Shown: positions 49,071-58,033 of the stretch, in pieces
Layout of the letters: every line of letters begins with the position of its first letter
Numbering within the stretch: the stretch's first letter is position 1
Assembly (NCBI RefSeq): GCF_040096055.1
Contig: NZ_JBBMFK010000024.1
Location: 1-58,033, forward strand
Reading direction: 5' to 3'
Source of the DNA: Pseudoflavonifractor intestinihominis
GTDB taxonomy: Bacteria; Bacillota; Clostridia; Oscillospirales; Oscillospiraceae
DNA: 58,033 nucleotides
Notes under the pieces: generated by a model
The model's input: the letters and a program-made list of their open reading frames with translations, nothing else
Database searches by the model: none
Told to the model about the DNA's origin: nothing
Made by a program: the position numbers and the translations under genes

Positions 49071-50600
49071 ATGGATGAGATCTTACACTCCAATGGCCGG
49101 CAGGCAGTGCCCGACGCCATCCCCGCCGAAGAGACGGCGGGCGGCGTCCGGGAGGAAGGTAGCTCCCGGCAGGGCCGCCGCCCTGTGCTGGACGCCCTCA
49201 TCGCCGCAGGCCGCAGCGTGGGCGCCCTGCTCCACCGGGCGGACGCCGCCGCCGCCGGCCACAAGGCCGTGGGCCCTCTGGCCTTCCTGCTGATCGCCGG
49301 CGTCATCGGCGTGGCCCTGGTGGTGGGCACCGTGTACACCCCCAGCTACGTGGTGTCGGTGGACGGCGTCACCCTGGGCGTGGTCTCCGACCCGGAGGTG
49401 TTCGAGGGCGCCATGGAGCGGGTGGAAGCCCGGGCCTCCGATATTCTGGGGTATGACTACACCCTGGACAACGCCGTCACCTACGACTTCGCCCTCACCG
49501 AGAAGGACAAGCTGTCCAACGTGGGCGACTTTGAGACCTACCTGTTCGACCAGATCGGCGAGGTGATGAAGAGCTACGTGCTCAAGGTCAACGGCCAATT
49601 CATCGGCGCGGCCCAGGACGAGACCTCTCTCACCGCCATGCTGGACGCCATCAAGGCCCCCTATGTCAACGAGAACACCACCTCCGCCGAGTTTGTGGAG
49701 TCCGTGTCCATCAGCCGGCAGTACACCCCCTCCGACGTGGAGCAGGATCTGTCCGCCATGGAGGCCCGCCTGACCGCCAACACCAACGGCCAGACCACCT
49801 ATGAGGTCCAGAAGGGCGACACCTTCATGCAGATCGCCTACGACAACGACATGTCCCTGTCCGAGCTGGAGGCCCTGAACCCCGACGTGGACATCAACAA
49901 CATCTATATCGGCCAGATCCTCAACGTGCGGGAGGTCATCCCCTTCCTGTCCGTCCAGACCACCGAGACCATCACCTACCAGGAGGCCATCGCCAGCCCG
50001 GTGGAAGAGGTGGAGGACGACTCCATGTACCAGGGCGACACCAAGGTGCTGGACGCAGGCAGCGAGGGCCTGGCGGAGATCACCGCCGACGTGACCTACG
50101 TCAACGGCAACGAGCGTGAGCGCAACATCACCAACAACGTCACCATCACCGAGCCCACCGCCAAGGTCATCGCCGTTGGCACCAAGGAGCGGCCCAGCTG
50201 GCTGCCCACCGGCTCCTTCATCTGGCCCGTGTACGGCAACATCACCTCCTACTTCGGCTACCGCTATATCTTCGGCAGCTACAGCTATCACTCCGGCATC
50301 GACATCGCCGCGGCCTACGGCACCGGCATCCAGGCCGCTGACGGCGGCACCGTCATCTGGGCGGGCACCGGCACCGGCAGCAACTGGAGCTACGGCAAGT
50401 ATGTCATCATTGACCACGGCAACGGCTACCAGACCTACTACGCCCACTGCTCCAGCCTGCTGGTCAGCGTCGGCGACAAGGTCTACCAGGGCCAGGTCAT
50501 CGCCCGGGTGGGCTCTACCGGCCGGTCCACCGGCAACCACTGCCACTTCCAGGTGAAGATCAACGGCACCACCGTCAACCCCCTGTCCTACCTGCCCTGA
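49071..50600 (+). CDS. LysM-G5-M23 cell-wall endopeptidase
   Basis: A 509-aa exported peptidoglycan hydrolase. A long cytoplasmic N-terminus (about 70 residues) and one membrane helix (GPLAFLLIAGVIGVALVVGT) precede a 160-residue linker domain. A LysM domain (YEVQKGDTFMQIAYDNDMSL, about 245-290) is followed by a G5 domain (SVQTTETITYQEAI...DVTYVNGNERERNI). The C-terminal M23 domain has YSYHSGIDIAAAYGTGI (zinc His and Asp), YYAHCSSL and GNHCHFQV (His). All zinc and catalytic residues are present. CTTAAGGAGG precedes the ATG. It should cut cross-bridges in the cell wall. The layout also occurs in sporulation-linked SpoIIQ-like and daughter-cell separation proteins. Confidence 0.94.
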   Translation: MDEILHSNGRQAVPDAIPAEETAGGVREEGSSRQGRRPVLDALIAAGRSVGALLHRADAAAAGHKAVGPLAFLLIAGVIGVALVVGTVYTPSYVVSVDGVTLGVVSDPEVFEGAMERVEARASDILGYDYTLDNAVTYDFALTEKDKLSNVGDFETYLFDQIGEVMKSYVLKVNGQFIGAAQDETSLTAMLDAIKAPYVNENTTSAEFVESVSISRQYTPSDVEQDLSAMEARLTANTNGQTTYEVQKGDTFMQIAYDNDMSLSELEALNPDVDINNIYIGQILNVREVIPFLSVQTTETITYQEAIASPVEEVEDDSMYQGDTKVLDAGSEGLAEITADVTYVNGNERERNITNNVTITEPTAKVIAVGTKERPSWLPTGSFIWPVYGNITSYFGYRYIFGSYSYHSGIDIAAAYGTGIQAADGGTVIWAGTGTGSNWSYGKYVIIDHGNGYQTYYAHCSSLLVSVGDKVYQGQVIARVGSTGRSTGNHCHFQVKINGTTVNPLSYLP

Positions 50601-50702
50601 ACAAGATAACAGCATCCCCCGCGCCTGGGACAGGTGCTCATAAGAAAGTGATTTGAAAGAAAACCAATTATGGCATCTGTCAGGCAGGATTGGGCAACGA
50701 AG

Positions 50703-50745
50703 AAATACGCCGTATTCAGCAGATTTTGCTGGATACGGCGTATTT
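50703..50745. terminator. Bidirectional terminator at the core/accessory boundary
   Basis: AATACGCCGTAT and ATACGGCGTATT pair, with an inner CAGCA/TGCTG pairing. T runs lie on both sides. It separates the M23 gene from the convergent XRE gene and marks where GC content drops. Confidence 0.9.
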
Positions 50746-50751
50746 TCTTGC

Positions 50752-51594
50752 CTATTTGCGCTTTCGTTTTCCTTTCCCGTGTGTCATGCTGGCTCTACCC
50801 CGCTGGCTTATGGGGCTTTTCATGTGCTTTGATAGCCGCAGTATTTCAATCAGCGTGATAAACTGCTCCTTTGTGATGGCATCATAGTCAATGCCGAAAG
50901 TCGCCAGAAACGCCCGCGCCTTCTTCTCATCGCTGCTGCCTTCAAAGTTCATAGCCGTTTGCAACTGCTGCTGGGCTTGTGCAGCGGCGGATGGCTCGTC
51001 CGCCGTTGTGTTGTCAGTTTTGTGGGCTTCCCGAATATCGCGGAGTATCCCTGTCAGGTCATCCGCAACCACATGGCCGAAATATTCTTCCTCCGGCACC
51101 TGCGCCAATTCCAGTGTGCGGAGGTAGAGATCGTTCGAACTATCCTCCCGCTTTGTCAGCACCATTTGACGCACAGCTTCCAGCACGGCGTTCATGTCGT
51201 TGATCCGCATATCCGCGATGCGGTCAACATAGATTTCTGCGTCCAGCATCAAGCGCTGAAAATCTTTATGGCAGATCAGCTCCGACAGCAGCCGGTGGTT
51301 GAACTGTCCGTCTTTCAATACTTCAATCGCACTGTCACCCAAATGCAGGGCTTCCAGCTCTGTGTTTGGGTGATTTTTTGTTTCCGTCAATCCCATCAGG
51401 TAATCGGAGGACACTCCATAGAACTTTGCCAGTGCCGCGATGCTGAACGGGCTGATGTCCTTGAAATCGTCCGCCTCATACTTGCCGAGGGCGGCACGGG
51501 AAATCCCAGTCGCCACGGAAAGCTGTTCCAGCGTCAGGCCGCGCTCTGTCCGCAAATCTTTGAGCCGCTCTGGGATCGTCAGTTTGATGTTCAT
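50752..51594 (-). CDS. XRE-family regulator with C-terminal extension
   Basis: A 280-aa regulator. Residues about 6-65 are the HTH (RLKDLRTERGLTLEQLSVAT, GISRAALGKYEADDFKDIS, ALAKFYGVSSDYLMGL). Residues about 75-210 form a helical domain of unknown role (LLSELICHKDFQRLMLDAEI, MNAVLEAVRQMVLTKRED). The tail has an Ala/Gln-rich linker and a second helical part ending in GKGKRKRK. ATG 51594 follows GAGAGGGGGCG; the longer frame to 52128 is non-coding. This regulator type is typical of Tn916/Tn1549-like integrative elements of gut Clostridia. It is probably the repressor of the right-hand accessory segment. Confidence 0.88.
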   Translation of the reverse strand: MNIKLTIPERLKDLRTERGLTLEQLSVATGISRAALGKYEADDFKDISPFSIAALAKFYGVSSDYLMGLTETKNHPNTELEALHLGDSAIEVLKDGQFNHRLLSELICHKDFQRLMLDAEIYVDRIADMRINDMNAVLEAVRQMVLTKREDSSNDLYLRTLELAQVPEEEYFGHVVADDLTGILRDIREAHKTDNTTADEPSAAAQAQQQLQTAMNFEGSSDEKKARAFLATFGIDYDAITKEQFITLIEILRLSKHMKSPISQRGRASMTHGKGKRKRK

Positions 51595-52206
51595 ATCCGC
51601 GCCCCCTCTCGTTCTGCTTCCCATTATAGCACAGATTTCTATAAGCGTGGAAATTTCTGCGTTTCGCACCCGTTTTCCAACCTCTTGGATATACGGGAAC
51701 AGGCCCGATTTTTCGTTAAACTGTACTTGTCGAGAGACGACAGTACCTTGAAAATTACATGACCGTCCGAATGGGATACCCCCGGCAGGGGAAGCAGCGC
51801 CATGACTCCATGTGCCTAAAAGCACGGGAGAGCGTGCCAATGCTGGAATACGCCGCTGAAAAGGCAGGGGCAGGAACAGCATTCGGGGAGAACGGCAAAA
51901 TTTCAGTGATTTTTCCGAAGGAAGTGAAAACAACGAAAAATCCGGCGTTTTCATACTGATAACGCCATCAAAGCACGATACGCTGGGCAGCGAAGCGGAT
52001 ACGCTGTCCAGCGCATAATTTCTCCGTTCCGCAAAAATCCATACGGAACAGTGAAACCGAACCCCACCACTTGTGAACAGGGCTTCGCATACGACAGAGA
52101 AAACAGTTATTCGCATACCATTATCCATCGCCCAACGATGAACCCAGTACGTTCACCAGCACATCGGCTTCACCGTCAGGCATACAAAAAAAGGAGGGCA
52201 TAAGCC
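51595..52206. other. Divergent regulatory gap (612 bases)
   Basis: No supported gene. On the minus strand a TATAAT box near 51626 lies about 30 bases before the XRE start region, with a poor -35. TGTACTTGTCGAGAGACGACAGTAC (about 51721-51745) is an imperfect palindrome that could be an operator. Confidence 0.5.
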
Positions 52207-52431
52207 ATGAGAAACAAAGAGATTTACCGAAACGAGATCAAGTCGTATATCATCCGGGCTGGCATGACTATGAGCGAGGCCGTAGAAATCTTGGCCGACG
52301 AATACGGTTGGAGCAGCAGCGTCCCCAATCTGTCCGACAAATTGAAACGCGGCAGCCTGCGCTACGGTGAGGCGGTGGAGCTGGCCGATGTGTTAGGGTA
52401 TGACATTGTTTGGCAGAAGCGCCAAGGATGA
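52207..52431 (+). CDS. Small HTH-like protein of integrative elements
   Basis: A 74-aa protein that reads as a single HTH-like unit: NEIKSYIIRAGMTMSEAVEI, DEYGWSSSVPNLSDKLKRGS, YGEAVELADVLGYDIVWQKR. The ending GY-I-WQKR is characteristic of a small conserved family on Firmicutes integrative elements, often misnamed LLM class flavin-dependent oxidoreductase in databases. AAAGGAGGG precedes the ATG. It is divergent from the XRE gene and shares its regulatory gap. Probably a DNA-binding regulator. Confidence 0.78.
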   Translation: MRNKEIYRNEIKSYIIRAGMTMSEAVEILADEYGWSSSVPNLSDKLKRGSLRYGEAVELADVLGYDIVWQKRQG

Positions 52432-52611
52432 GAAAAATTGTTGACTCCACTTACAGATATAGCCTTATTAGTTCCAAAAAATCACATTTCTTGTCTATCC
52501 ACGATAATCACTTAAGGTTAAATACTGAATTCTGACAGAGGATACATGGGGCGGATTTAATCATGCAAAAATGCACCTGGAAGTGATTCTTACAAACATT
52601 GTGTGTAGCCA

Positions 52612-52640
52612 TTGACTTGTATCCAACGGCAACTTAAAAT
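52612..52640 (+). promoter_or_regulatory. Promoter of the helicase-nuclease gene
   Basis: TTGACT (52612-52617), 17 bases, TAAAAT (52635-52640). The gap between 52432 and 52761 holds no gene. The leader is about 115 bases. Confidence 0.7.
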
Positions 52641-52761
52641 ATAGATATATCAATAGATTCGCTTGCAAAGAATGTGCAGAGTTCTAAAAACTGTGATTTA
52701 GGCGCATCATGGAGGCTATTTCCACTCCAATCAAGATGTGTAACGGATAAGAGGTGTAATC

Positions 52762-55700
52762 TTGGACGATAAGATTGAGACTACTGAAGTGAGGCAGGAA
52801 ATCACCAAACAGGAAAAAGTACTATCTCTCTTCAAGTTTATTGAAGAGCTGAATAAATTAAAGCAAAAAGTGGTGCTTCGAGTATCCGATTACCCGTGGT
52901 TCCGCCCCATCAGCTCCCTTCCTGATGATCCGGAAAACATCAAAGTGTATTACCGGGATCGCGTAGAAGAGGAAGATACTGAGGATACGACAGATGTGTT
53001 ACTGGCCGTTCATAAGCCTGAATTTCAGAGTTGTCCAACTCCTGATCCCAACTTAGAAAATTGGCTGGAACAGGGCTGGAATGACTATCATTATAAGGCA
53101 AAAGTTAAGAATTTTATTCTTCTGCCTCTGGATCAAGTGCGGCTCCCGGAAGAGATTTCAGAAGCTGATAAGGAGCGCATTGACGAAGAAAATCACACCT
53201 ATAGGGAGTTTTTCTCTGACAGCGAAGAACGTATAGCAGCATTTCATACATGGACAGCAAAACGAGATTTGTGGGCGGAAAAGCAGAAAATGCTGGAAAA
53301 AACCAGAGATTTCTTCTCGGAGCTTTACAAGATCAGCGTTGATTTGGAGCGGGAGTCTGAAACTCTGGAGTTGGTGGTCGCCGATGGCTTTCTTCGAGAT
53401 CGGGATCTGCCCGAACTTGATCACCCAATTTTGACCCGGCGTGTAAAGATTCGGCATGACGCAGCGGAAAACACGATATATATCGAGGATACCAATGTGG
53501 AAACCGAATTGTACACCGTAATGTTCCAGAGCATGGACGGGATCAATCTGTCTTCCATTAACCATATGCGGGATGATCTCCACCAGAATGACTACCATCC
53601 CTTAGATCGTAATGATCTGCCTGCATTTCTTAAAATATTTGTCCATCAGCTCTCCTCGGAGAGTATCTATGTCGAAGACGGTATTCCTGACAGCTGGCAG
53701 AAAAAAGAAAGGCTCCTACTGTACCGCAATCCCTGCTATATTCTGCGGAAACGCATGGATGGTGCGCTGAAAGCCATTGAACAAATTATTGAACATGTCG
53801 AGAAAACCGGAGAAGTTCCTGCCCCGATTGGCGACATCGTCGAGGGTGGAAAAATTGATATTCCCGAAGATACTGGAGAAGTCTCTATTGAAGAGCAGCT
53901 TGCGGCAGTTGGCGGTGAAAGTGTAGATATTCTGCTCTCCAAAGAGGCCAATAAGGAACAGCTGGAGATTGCCCGGCGGATCGAACGCTATAATGCCGTT
54001 TTGGTACAGGGGCCTCCCGGTACAGGTAAGACACACACCATTGCAAACCTCATGGGACACTTTTTGGCCCAAGGTAAGAGTGTTCTGGTGACCAGCCATA
54101 CGCAAAAGGCATTGATTGTTCTGAAAGACAAGGTCGCTCCGGGACTGCAAAGCCTATGCGTTTCCATGCTGGATGATTCCAATGTGGATATGGAGAAATC
54201 CATTGATGGAATTACAAGCTATATGTCTCAGTACACTTCCTTCGAGCTAAAAAAGGAAATGGAGTCCTTGGGGCTGGAACGGAAGCAAATTATTCGTGAT
54301 CTTGCGAAAACTCGAAAGAAACTGTTTTCTATTATCAATCAGGAATGCAATTGCATTGTCTTTAACGGCGAGGAACTTTCTCCCTCTATGGCCGCTGAAT
54401 TTGTTCGGGAAAACAGCGAAACCCTATCCTATATTCCCGGTATGGTCCGCCTTTACGAGCCGTTGCCACTTACATTTGCAGAACTATCTGAGTTATATCG
54501 GAGCAATAGCAGTATCACCGCAGAAGATGAATCCGAATTTAACCATGATCTTCCAAATCCAGAGGATGTGATGACCCCCAAAGACTTTGAAGATAAATGC
54601 AATGCTCTAAACTCGGCTATGGCTCATCTGGATACTATATCCGAAAACGAAGGGTGGAAAATTCAGAATCTGCCTGTCGAAAACAAAATATCAATCACCG
54701 CGCCTTTTGGCCAATTGACCTTGGATTATCCAGAATCGATTGCTGTTAACCAACTGCGAGACTATGTTTCTGCATTCCCAAAAGTAGAACCTTGGATGCA
54801 GCATTGCGCTGTAGATGGCAAGAAGGGAGAGACGTATAAACAGTTGTGGACTCAGCTGATTCAGCAGTTACAGGACACATCTGTGTACGCAGAAAGATTA
54901 ACCGCTGAAAAGTTTGGCAAAGACGTTCAGATTTTTAATCCAGACCCTGATTTTGCGGATGCAATGAAACAGTTGCTGGAGAAGTACAAACAAGGGGGAA
55001 AGATTGGCAAGCTGACGCTACTTTTTAATAAACAGCTGGAAATGGCATTGAATGGCGCAACTGTGAACGGGCGGCAACCACAGACTATTGAAGACTGTCA
55101 GCTGATCCTCCATGTTATGGAAATGAAGTCCATGCGGGATCAGTGCGCTTCTTATTGGAATGATTTGCTTTCCAAGCATGGTGTTCCTGCATTTTACGAT
55201 TTGGATGCATCTGAGCCAGAACGAGTTGCAGCAAACTATATCCCTTATATTCAGCGGTATTTGGATTGGTTCCAGAGAGAATATGAAGTGCTGACAATGC
55301 GCATGAGTGCTGTGGGATTGCCCTGTGATATGATTTTCCAGCGCAATGTGCTGGATTCCGAACTTGTATCCGCCGAGAAAATCCTGGCAGCCCTCGGAAA
55401 CACCATTCCCAAAATCTGTGATATTTTTGATGTGGTTCAGACAATTGCCGACACACAGAAAGAGCTTGAGAAAAACCGCAATGTCCTTCAAATTGGAAAA
55501 CGTATATATTCCAATGTCTGCAAAGTACTGCATTTAGCCGCAGAAGCCTATGATCCGCATGCATATCGGACTGCCTTTGCAATCTTGGAGGAAACCTATG
55601 CCAAGACAAGTCTGAAGGCCAAGCGTGAAAACTATTTGAATCGGCTGGCTCCGGTGGCACCTCAGTGGGCTGACGCTATTCGGACTCGAAGCGGTATCCA

Positions 55701-57924
55701 CGGAGAAGCTGCCGTTCCAAGTGACATTGACGATGCGTGGAAGTGGAAACAGTACTATGGGATCATTGAAGAGATTATTGCTGAGCCTTTCCCGGAGCTT
55801 CAAAAGCGTAGTCTTGCCCTTAGTAAGGAGTATCGCAGGATTACTGCAAAGTATGCTGAGAAGGCTGCCTGGTACAATCTTTTGCGAACAACCGAGCATG
55901 ACATCAGCATGAAGCAGGCGCTGATTGGCTGGAAGCAGACTGTCAAGAAAATCGGCAAAGGAACTGGTAAGAACGCTCCGATGTATCGAGCTAAGGCCCG
56001 TGAACTGATGGTCAAGTGCCAAAGTGCGGTTCCTGGTTGGATTATGCCTATTGGCAAGGCGCTGGAAAGTTTGAATCCCGGTACGAATAAGTTTGATATT
56101 ATCATCATTGATGAGGCCAGTCAGTCGGATATTTCTTCTCTGGCTATTTTGTATATGGGAAAAAAGCTGGTCATTGTAGGTGACGATAAACAGGTCAGCC
56201 CTATGGCGGTCGGCGTTCAGGTCGATAAGATGAATGCATTGAAAGAAATGTATATTGCCGGCAAGATTCCCAATGACCACCTCTATGACGCTAAGACCTC
56301 TATCTATGATATTGCGGCAACCACATTCCAACCGCTGATGCTCCATGAACATTTCCGCTGTGTGCCGGAGATCATCGGATTTTCCAACTGGCTCTCTTAC
56401 GACTTCAAAATTAAGCCCTTGCGGGATTGCAGCAACAATGTCCTTTTGCCTGCTGTGGTAAACTATCGGGTTGCAAACGGTGAGCGTATCGGTAAGACCA
56501 ACCCCAATGAAGCGAAAGCTGTTGTCGCACTGATGCAGGCTTGTATGGAGCAGCCGGAGTATGCAGGAAAAACATTTGGCATCATCTCTTTGCTGGGAGA
56601 TGAACAGGTCAAAAAGTTACAAGAAGAAATCTATTCCCATATTGATCCCAAGGACGTCAGTGAGCGAAGAATCCTCTGCGGTAATGCCTCGAACTTTCAG
56701 GGTGATGAACGGGATGTTATCTTCCTGAGTGTGGTAGACTGCGCAAATGGTACGGGCCCGGTGGCAAAACAAGCGTTCGGTGTGGATGACGCTTACAGGA
56801 AGCGCTATAATGTTGCTGCCAGCCGAGCCAGAGATCAGCTGTGGGTTGTCGATTCACTTGATTCTGCAAATGACCTGAAGCCGGGTGATATTCGTAAAAT
56901 GCTGATTGACTATTCGCTGAATCCAGAATCTGTTGCCATATCCAACGCCAAGATTGAACAAAAAGCAGAATCGCCTTTTGAGTCTGCGGTGGCTCGCTTC
57001 CTGACAGTCAGAGGCTATCACCTGGTACAGCAGTGGAAAGTCGGCGCATATCGTCTGGATATGGTGGCCGTATGCGGCAGAAAAAAGGTCGCAATCGAAT
57101 GCGATGGCGAGCGTTGGCATAGCGGCGAGGATAAGATCCGGGAAGATATGGAGCGCCAGACGATTCTGGAACGATTGGGTTGGCAATTTATCCGAATCCG
57201 TGGAAGTGAATACTATCGTGATCCCAACAAGACAATGGAGCGCGTTGTTTCCGAATTGAATGACAATGGTATTGAGCCGGAAGCGTCCTCCGCCGTTCAG
57301 GATACCAAGATCAGAGAAACAGAGCTTTTGCAACGGGTGAAGCAACGTGCTTTCGCAATCATTCACCAAGATGACGGCGAAACATCTGAGTTGGATGAGA
57401 GTGTCATCGAAGCCGCGCTGGATCCTAAAAACGATGTGATTGGCACATCTATTGAAAAAGTAAATGATCTGGCCGTTCCAGAAGAAAAGGAACAGGTTAC
57501 AGGGATAAAAGATATGGATACAGTGCAAAGTCCTGCTGAAAGCGAAATTTTTCCTGTGAGTGCGCCTGTAGTTCTTCCCGAAACGGCAATAAAGCTTGTC
57601 CGTGATCAGCGATTAAAGACTGCGCAGCAAAATCCTGCCCCGGAGAAAATGCCTCCATTAAAAACGCAGGACTATAAACCGGAGCAAATGATGTTGTTTG
57701 GGATGGAAGATCAAAAGTCAGATGCTGATGACATCATTGGTTTGCTTGAAGCAACCGGAGTTGAATTTGTGGATAAGCGTGCAAATGGCGGAAGCCTTTG
57801 GATTATTGGTGGCTATGAGCTTGCCGAAACAGTTAGAAAAGCCAAAGCATTGGGCTGTATCTTCCACTTCAAAAAAGAGGGAGGACGTGCTACGAAGAAC
57901 AAACCAGGCTGGTGGGCCAAGTGA
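52762..57924 (+). CDS. Giant SF1 helicase with C-terminal Vsr/DUF559-like nuclease (defence candidate)
   Basis: A 1720-aa protein starting at TTG 52762 after GAGGTG. The N-terminal ~400 residues are unrecognised. SF1 helicase motifs follow: Walker A VQGPPGTGKTHT (about 414-425), a ~680-residue insertion, motif II IIIIDEASQSD (about 1113-1123), GDDKQVSPM (motif III), FQGDERDVIFLS and motif VI RYNVAASRARDQLWVV (about 1347-1362). A Vsr/DUF559-type PD-(D/E)XK nuclease lies at about 1410-1510 (FESAVARFL, LDMVAVCGRKKVAIECDGE, RLGWQFIRIRGSEYY). The C-terminal 200 residues include a linker and a small domain (EFVDKRANGGSLWIIGG, about 1675-1691). The helicase-plus-Vsr layout resembles the Hhe (DUF4011-helicase-Vsr) defence type, though DUF4011 itself was not recognised. 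Acts alone in this segment. Confidence 0.88.
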   Translation: MDDKIETTEVRQEITKQEKVLSLFKFIEELNKLKQKVVLRVSDYPWFRPISSLPDDPENIKVYYRDRVEEEDTEDTTDVLLAVHKPEFQSCPTPDPNLENWLEQGWNDYHYKAKVKNFILLPLDQVRLPEEISEADKERIDEENHTYREFFSDSEERIAAFHTWTAKRDLWAEKQKMLEKTRDFFSELYKISVDLERESETLELVVADGFLRDRDLPELDHPILTRRVKIRHDAAENTIYIEDTNVETELYTVMFQSMDGINLSSINHMRDDLHQNDYHPLDRNDLPAFLKIFVHQLSSESIYVEDGIPDSWQKKERLLLYRNPCYILRKRMDGALKAIEQIIEHVEKTGEVPAPIGDIVEGGKIDIPEDTGEVSIEEQLAAVGGESVDILLSKEANKEQLEIARRIERYNAVLVQGPPGTGKTHTIANLMGHFLAQGKSVLVTSHTQKALIVLKDKVAPGLQSLCVSMLDDSNVDMEKSIDGITSYMSQYTSFELKKEMESLGLERKQIIRDLAKTRKKLFSIINQECNCIVFNGEELSPSMAAEFVRENSETLSYIPGMVRLYEPLPLTFAELSELYRSNSSITAEDESEFNHDLPNPEDVMTPKDFEDKCNALNSAMAHLDTISENEGWKIQNLPVENKISITAPFGQLTLDYPESIAVNQLRDYVSAFPKVEPWMQHCAVDGKKGETYKQLWTQLIQQLQDTSVYAERLTAEKFGKDVQIFNPDPDFADAMKQLLEKYKQGGKIGKLTLLFNKQLEMALNGATVNGRQPQTIEDCQLILHVMEMKSMRDQCASYWNDLLSKHGVPAFYDLDASEPERVAANYIPYIQRYLDWFQREYEVLTMRMSAVGLPCDMIFQRNVLDSELVSAEKILAALGNTIPKICDIFDVVQTIADTQKELEKNRNVLQIGKRIYSNVCKVLHLAAEAYDPHAYRTAFAILEETYAKTSLKAKRENYLNRLAPVAPQWADAIRTRSGIHGEAAVPSDIDDAWKWKQYYGIIEEIIAEPFPELQKRSLALSKEYRRITAKYAEKAAWYNLLRTTEHDISMKQALIGWKQTVKKIGKGTGKNAPMYRAKARELMVKCQSAVPGWIMPIGKALESLNPGTNKFDIIIIDEASQSDISSLAILYMGKKLVIVGDDKQVSPMAVGVQVDKMNALKEMYIAGKIPNDHLYDAKTSIYDIAATTFQPLMLHEHFRCVPEIIGFSNWLSYDFKIKPLRDCSNNVLLPAVVNYRVANGERIGKTNPNEAKAVVALMQACMEQPEYAGKTFGIISLLGDEQVKKLQEEIYSHIDPKDVSERRILCGNASNFQGDERDVIFLSVVDCANGTGPVAKQAFGVDDAYRKRYNVAASRARDQLWVVDSLDSANDLKPGDIRKMLIDYSLNPESVAISNAKIEQKAESPFESAVARFLTVRGYHLVQQWKVGAYRLDMVAVCGRKKVAIECDGERWHSGEDKIREDMERQTILERLGWQFIRIRGSEYYRDPNKTMERVVSELNDNGIEPEASSAVQDTKIRETELLQRVKQRAFAIIHQDDGETSELDESVIEAALDPKNDVIGTSIEKVNDLAVPEEKEQVTGIKDMDTVQSPAESEIFPVSAPVVLPETAIKLVRDQRLKTAQQNPAPEKMPPLKTQDYKPEQMMLFGMEDQKSDADDIIGLLEATGVEFVDKRANGGSLWIIGGYELAETVRKAKALGCIFHFKKEGGRATKNKPGWWAK

Positions 57925-57960
57925 CATGAATGCACCCCATCGATAAATCCCTTGGTAACA

Positions 57961-58004
57961 AGGGCGCACTTCTATACAGGGGCAAGCCCTGTATCGTGCG
58001 CTCT
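57961..58004. repeat. Long inverted repeat after the helicase gene
   Basis: AGGGCGCAC...ATACAGGG and CCCTGTAT...GTGCGCTCT pair with one mismatch and a four-versus-one-base inner bulge around GCAAG. No T run follows, so it is more likely an element end or recombination feature than a terminator. Confidence 0.65.
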
Positions 58005-58033
58005 GCGAGGCAGCAGCCCGGACAGCGAATGTC

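Noticed and set aside
51595..52128. N-terminal extension of the right XRE gene
   Set aside because: A good ribosome site precedes ATG 51594 and the upstream part shows no protein-like conservation or domain.

Overview
The window looks like a chromosome segment of a gut Clostridia bacterium, most likely an Oscillospiraceae/Flavonifractor-like Firmicute. The central third is very GC-rich, uses AGGAGG-type ribosome binding sites and sigma-A promoters, and carries Firmicutes-type genes (YtaF-like protein, LPXTG surface protein, ECF-type ThiT, TypA). It is flanked by two AT-richer accessory regions. No rRNA and no CRISPR array were seen.

Region 1 (about 1-24.2 kb, AT-richer, almost all on the minus strand) is a mobile or defence island. 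It starts with small accessory genes: two XRE repressors, a SLOG-family gene, two zinc-ribbon proteins and a LexA-like S24 repressor with a readable promoter and operator. Next comes a contiguous block of 14 minus-strand genes (20741 down to 3250), led by a clear promoter (TTGATT-N17-TACAAT), that looks like a non-canonical DNA phosphorothioation (Dnd-like) defence system. In transcription order it has: HTH protein, DUF4007 protein, 1190-aa BrxC-like P-loop ATPase, DndC-like PAPS-reductase/PP-loop enzyme with added zinc-ribbon and ferredoxin domains, DndA-like cysteine desulfurase, DUF3343 (Se/S-carrier-like) protein, PLD-helicase fusion, an overlapping 51-aa small protein, DndD-like SMC ATPase, three unrecognised proteins, a WYL regulator, and a DUF262 protein whose C-terminus looks like the DUF1524 nuclease of SspE/GmrSD effectors. 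Canonical DndB, DndE and DptFGH were not recognised. Further right lie a relaxase, two small conjugation-type genes and a GIY-YIG protein, ending at tRNA-Arg(CCT), which is followed by degenerate tRNA-Arg fragments. The tRNA is a plausible integration target.

Region 2 (about 24.8-50.7 kb, high GC) is core chromosome: typA, lspA-rluD, a GNAT acetyltransferase, thiT under a TPP riboswitch, a Cof-type HAD phosphatase, pepD, a YtaF/MntP-like protein, an HD-domain gene with a MATE exporter, a radical SAM/SPASM protein, a second MATE exporter divergent from a MerR/GyrI regulator with a textbook 19-bp-spacer promoter, an LPXTG surface protein under a probable c-di-GMP riboswitch, mnmA, mnmG, a metallophosphoesterase, and a LysM-G5-M23 cell-wall hydrolase. 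Its intergenic gaps hold a multi-copy mosaic repeat family, one copy of which supplies the C-terminus of the GNAT protein.

Region 3 (about 50.75-58.0 kb, lower GC) is a second accessory segment: an XRE regulator, a small HTH-like protein and a 1720-aa SF1 helicase with a C-terminal Vsr/DUF559-like nuclease, a likely single-gene defence factor.
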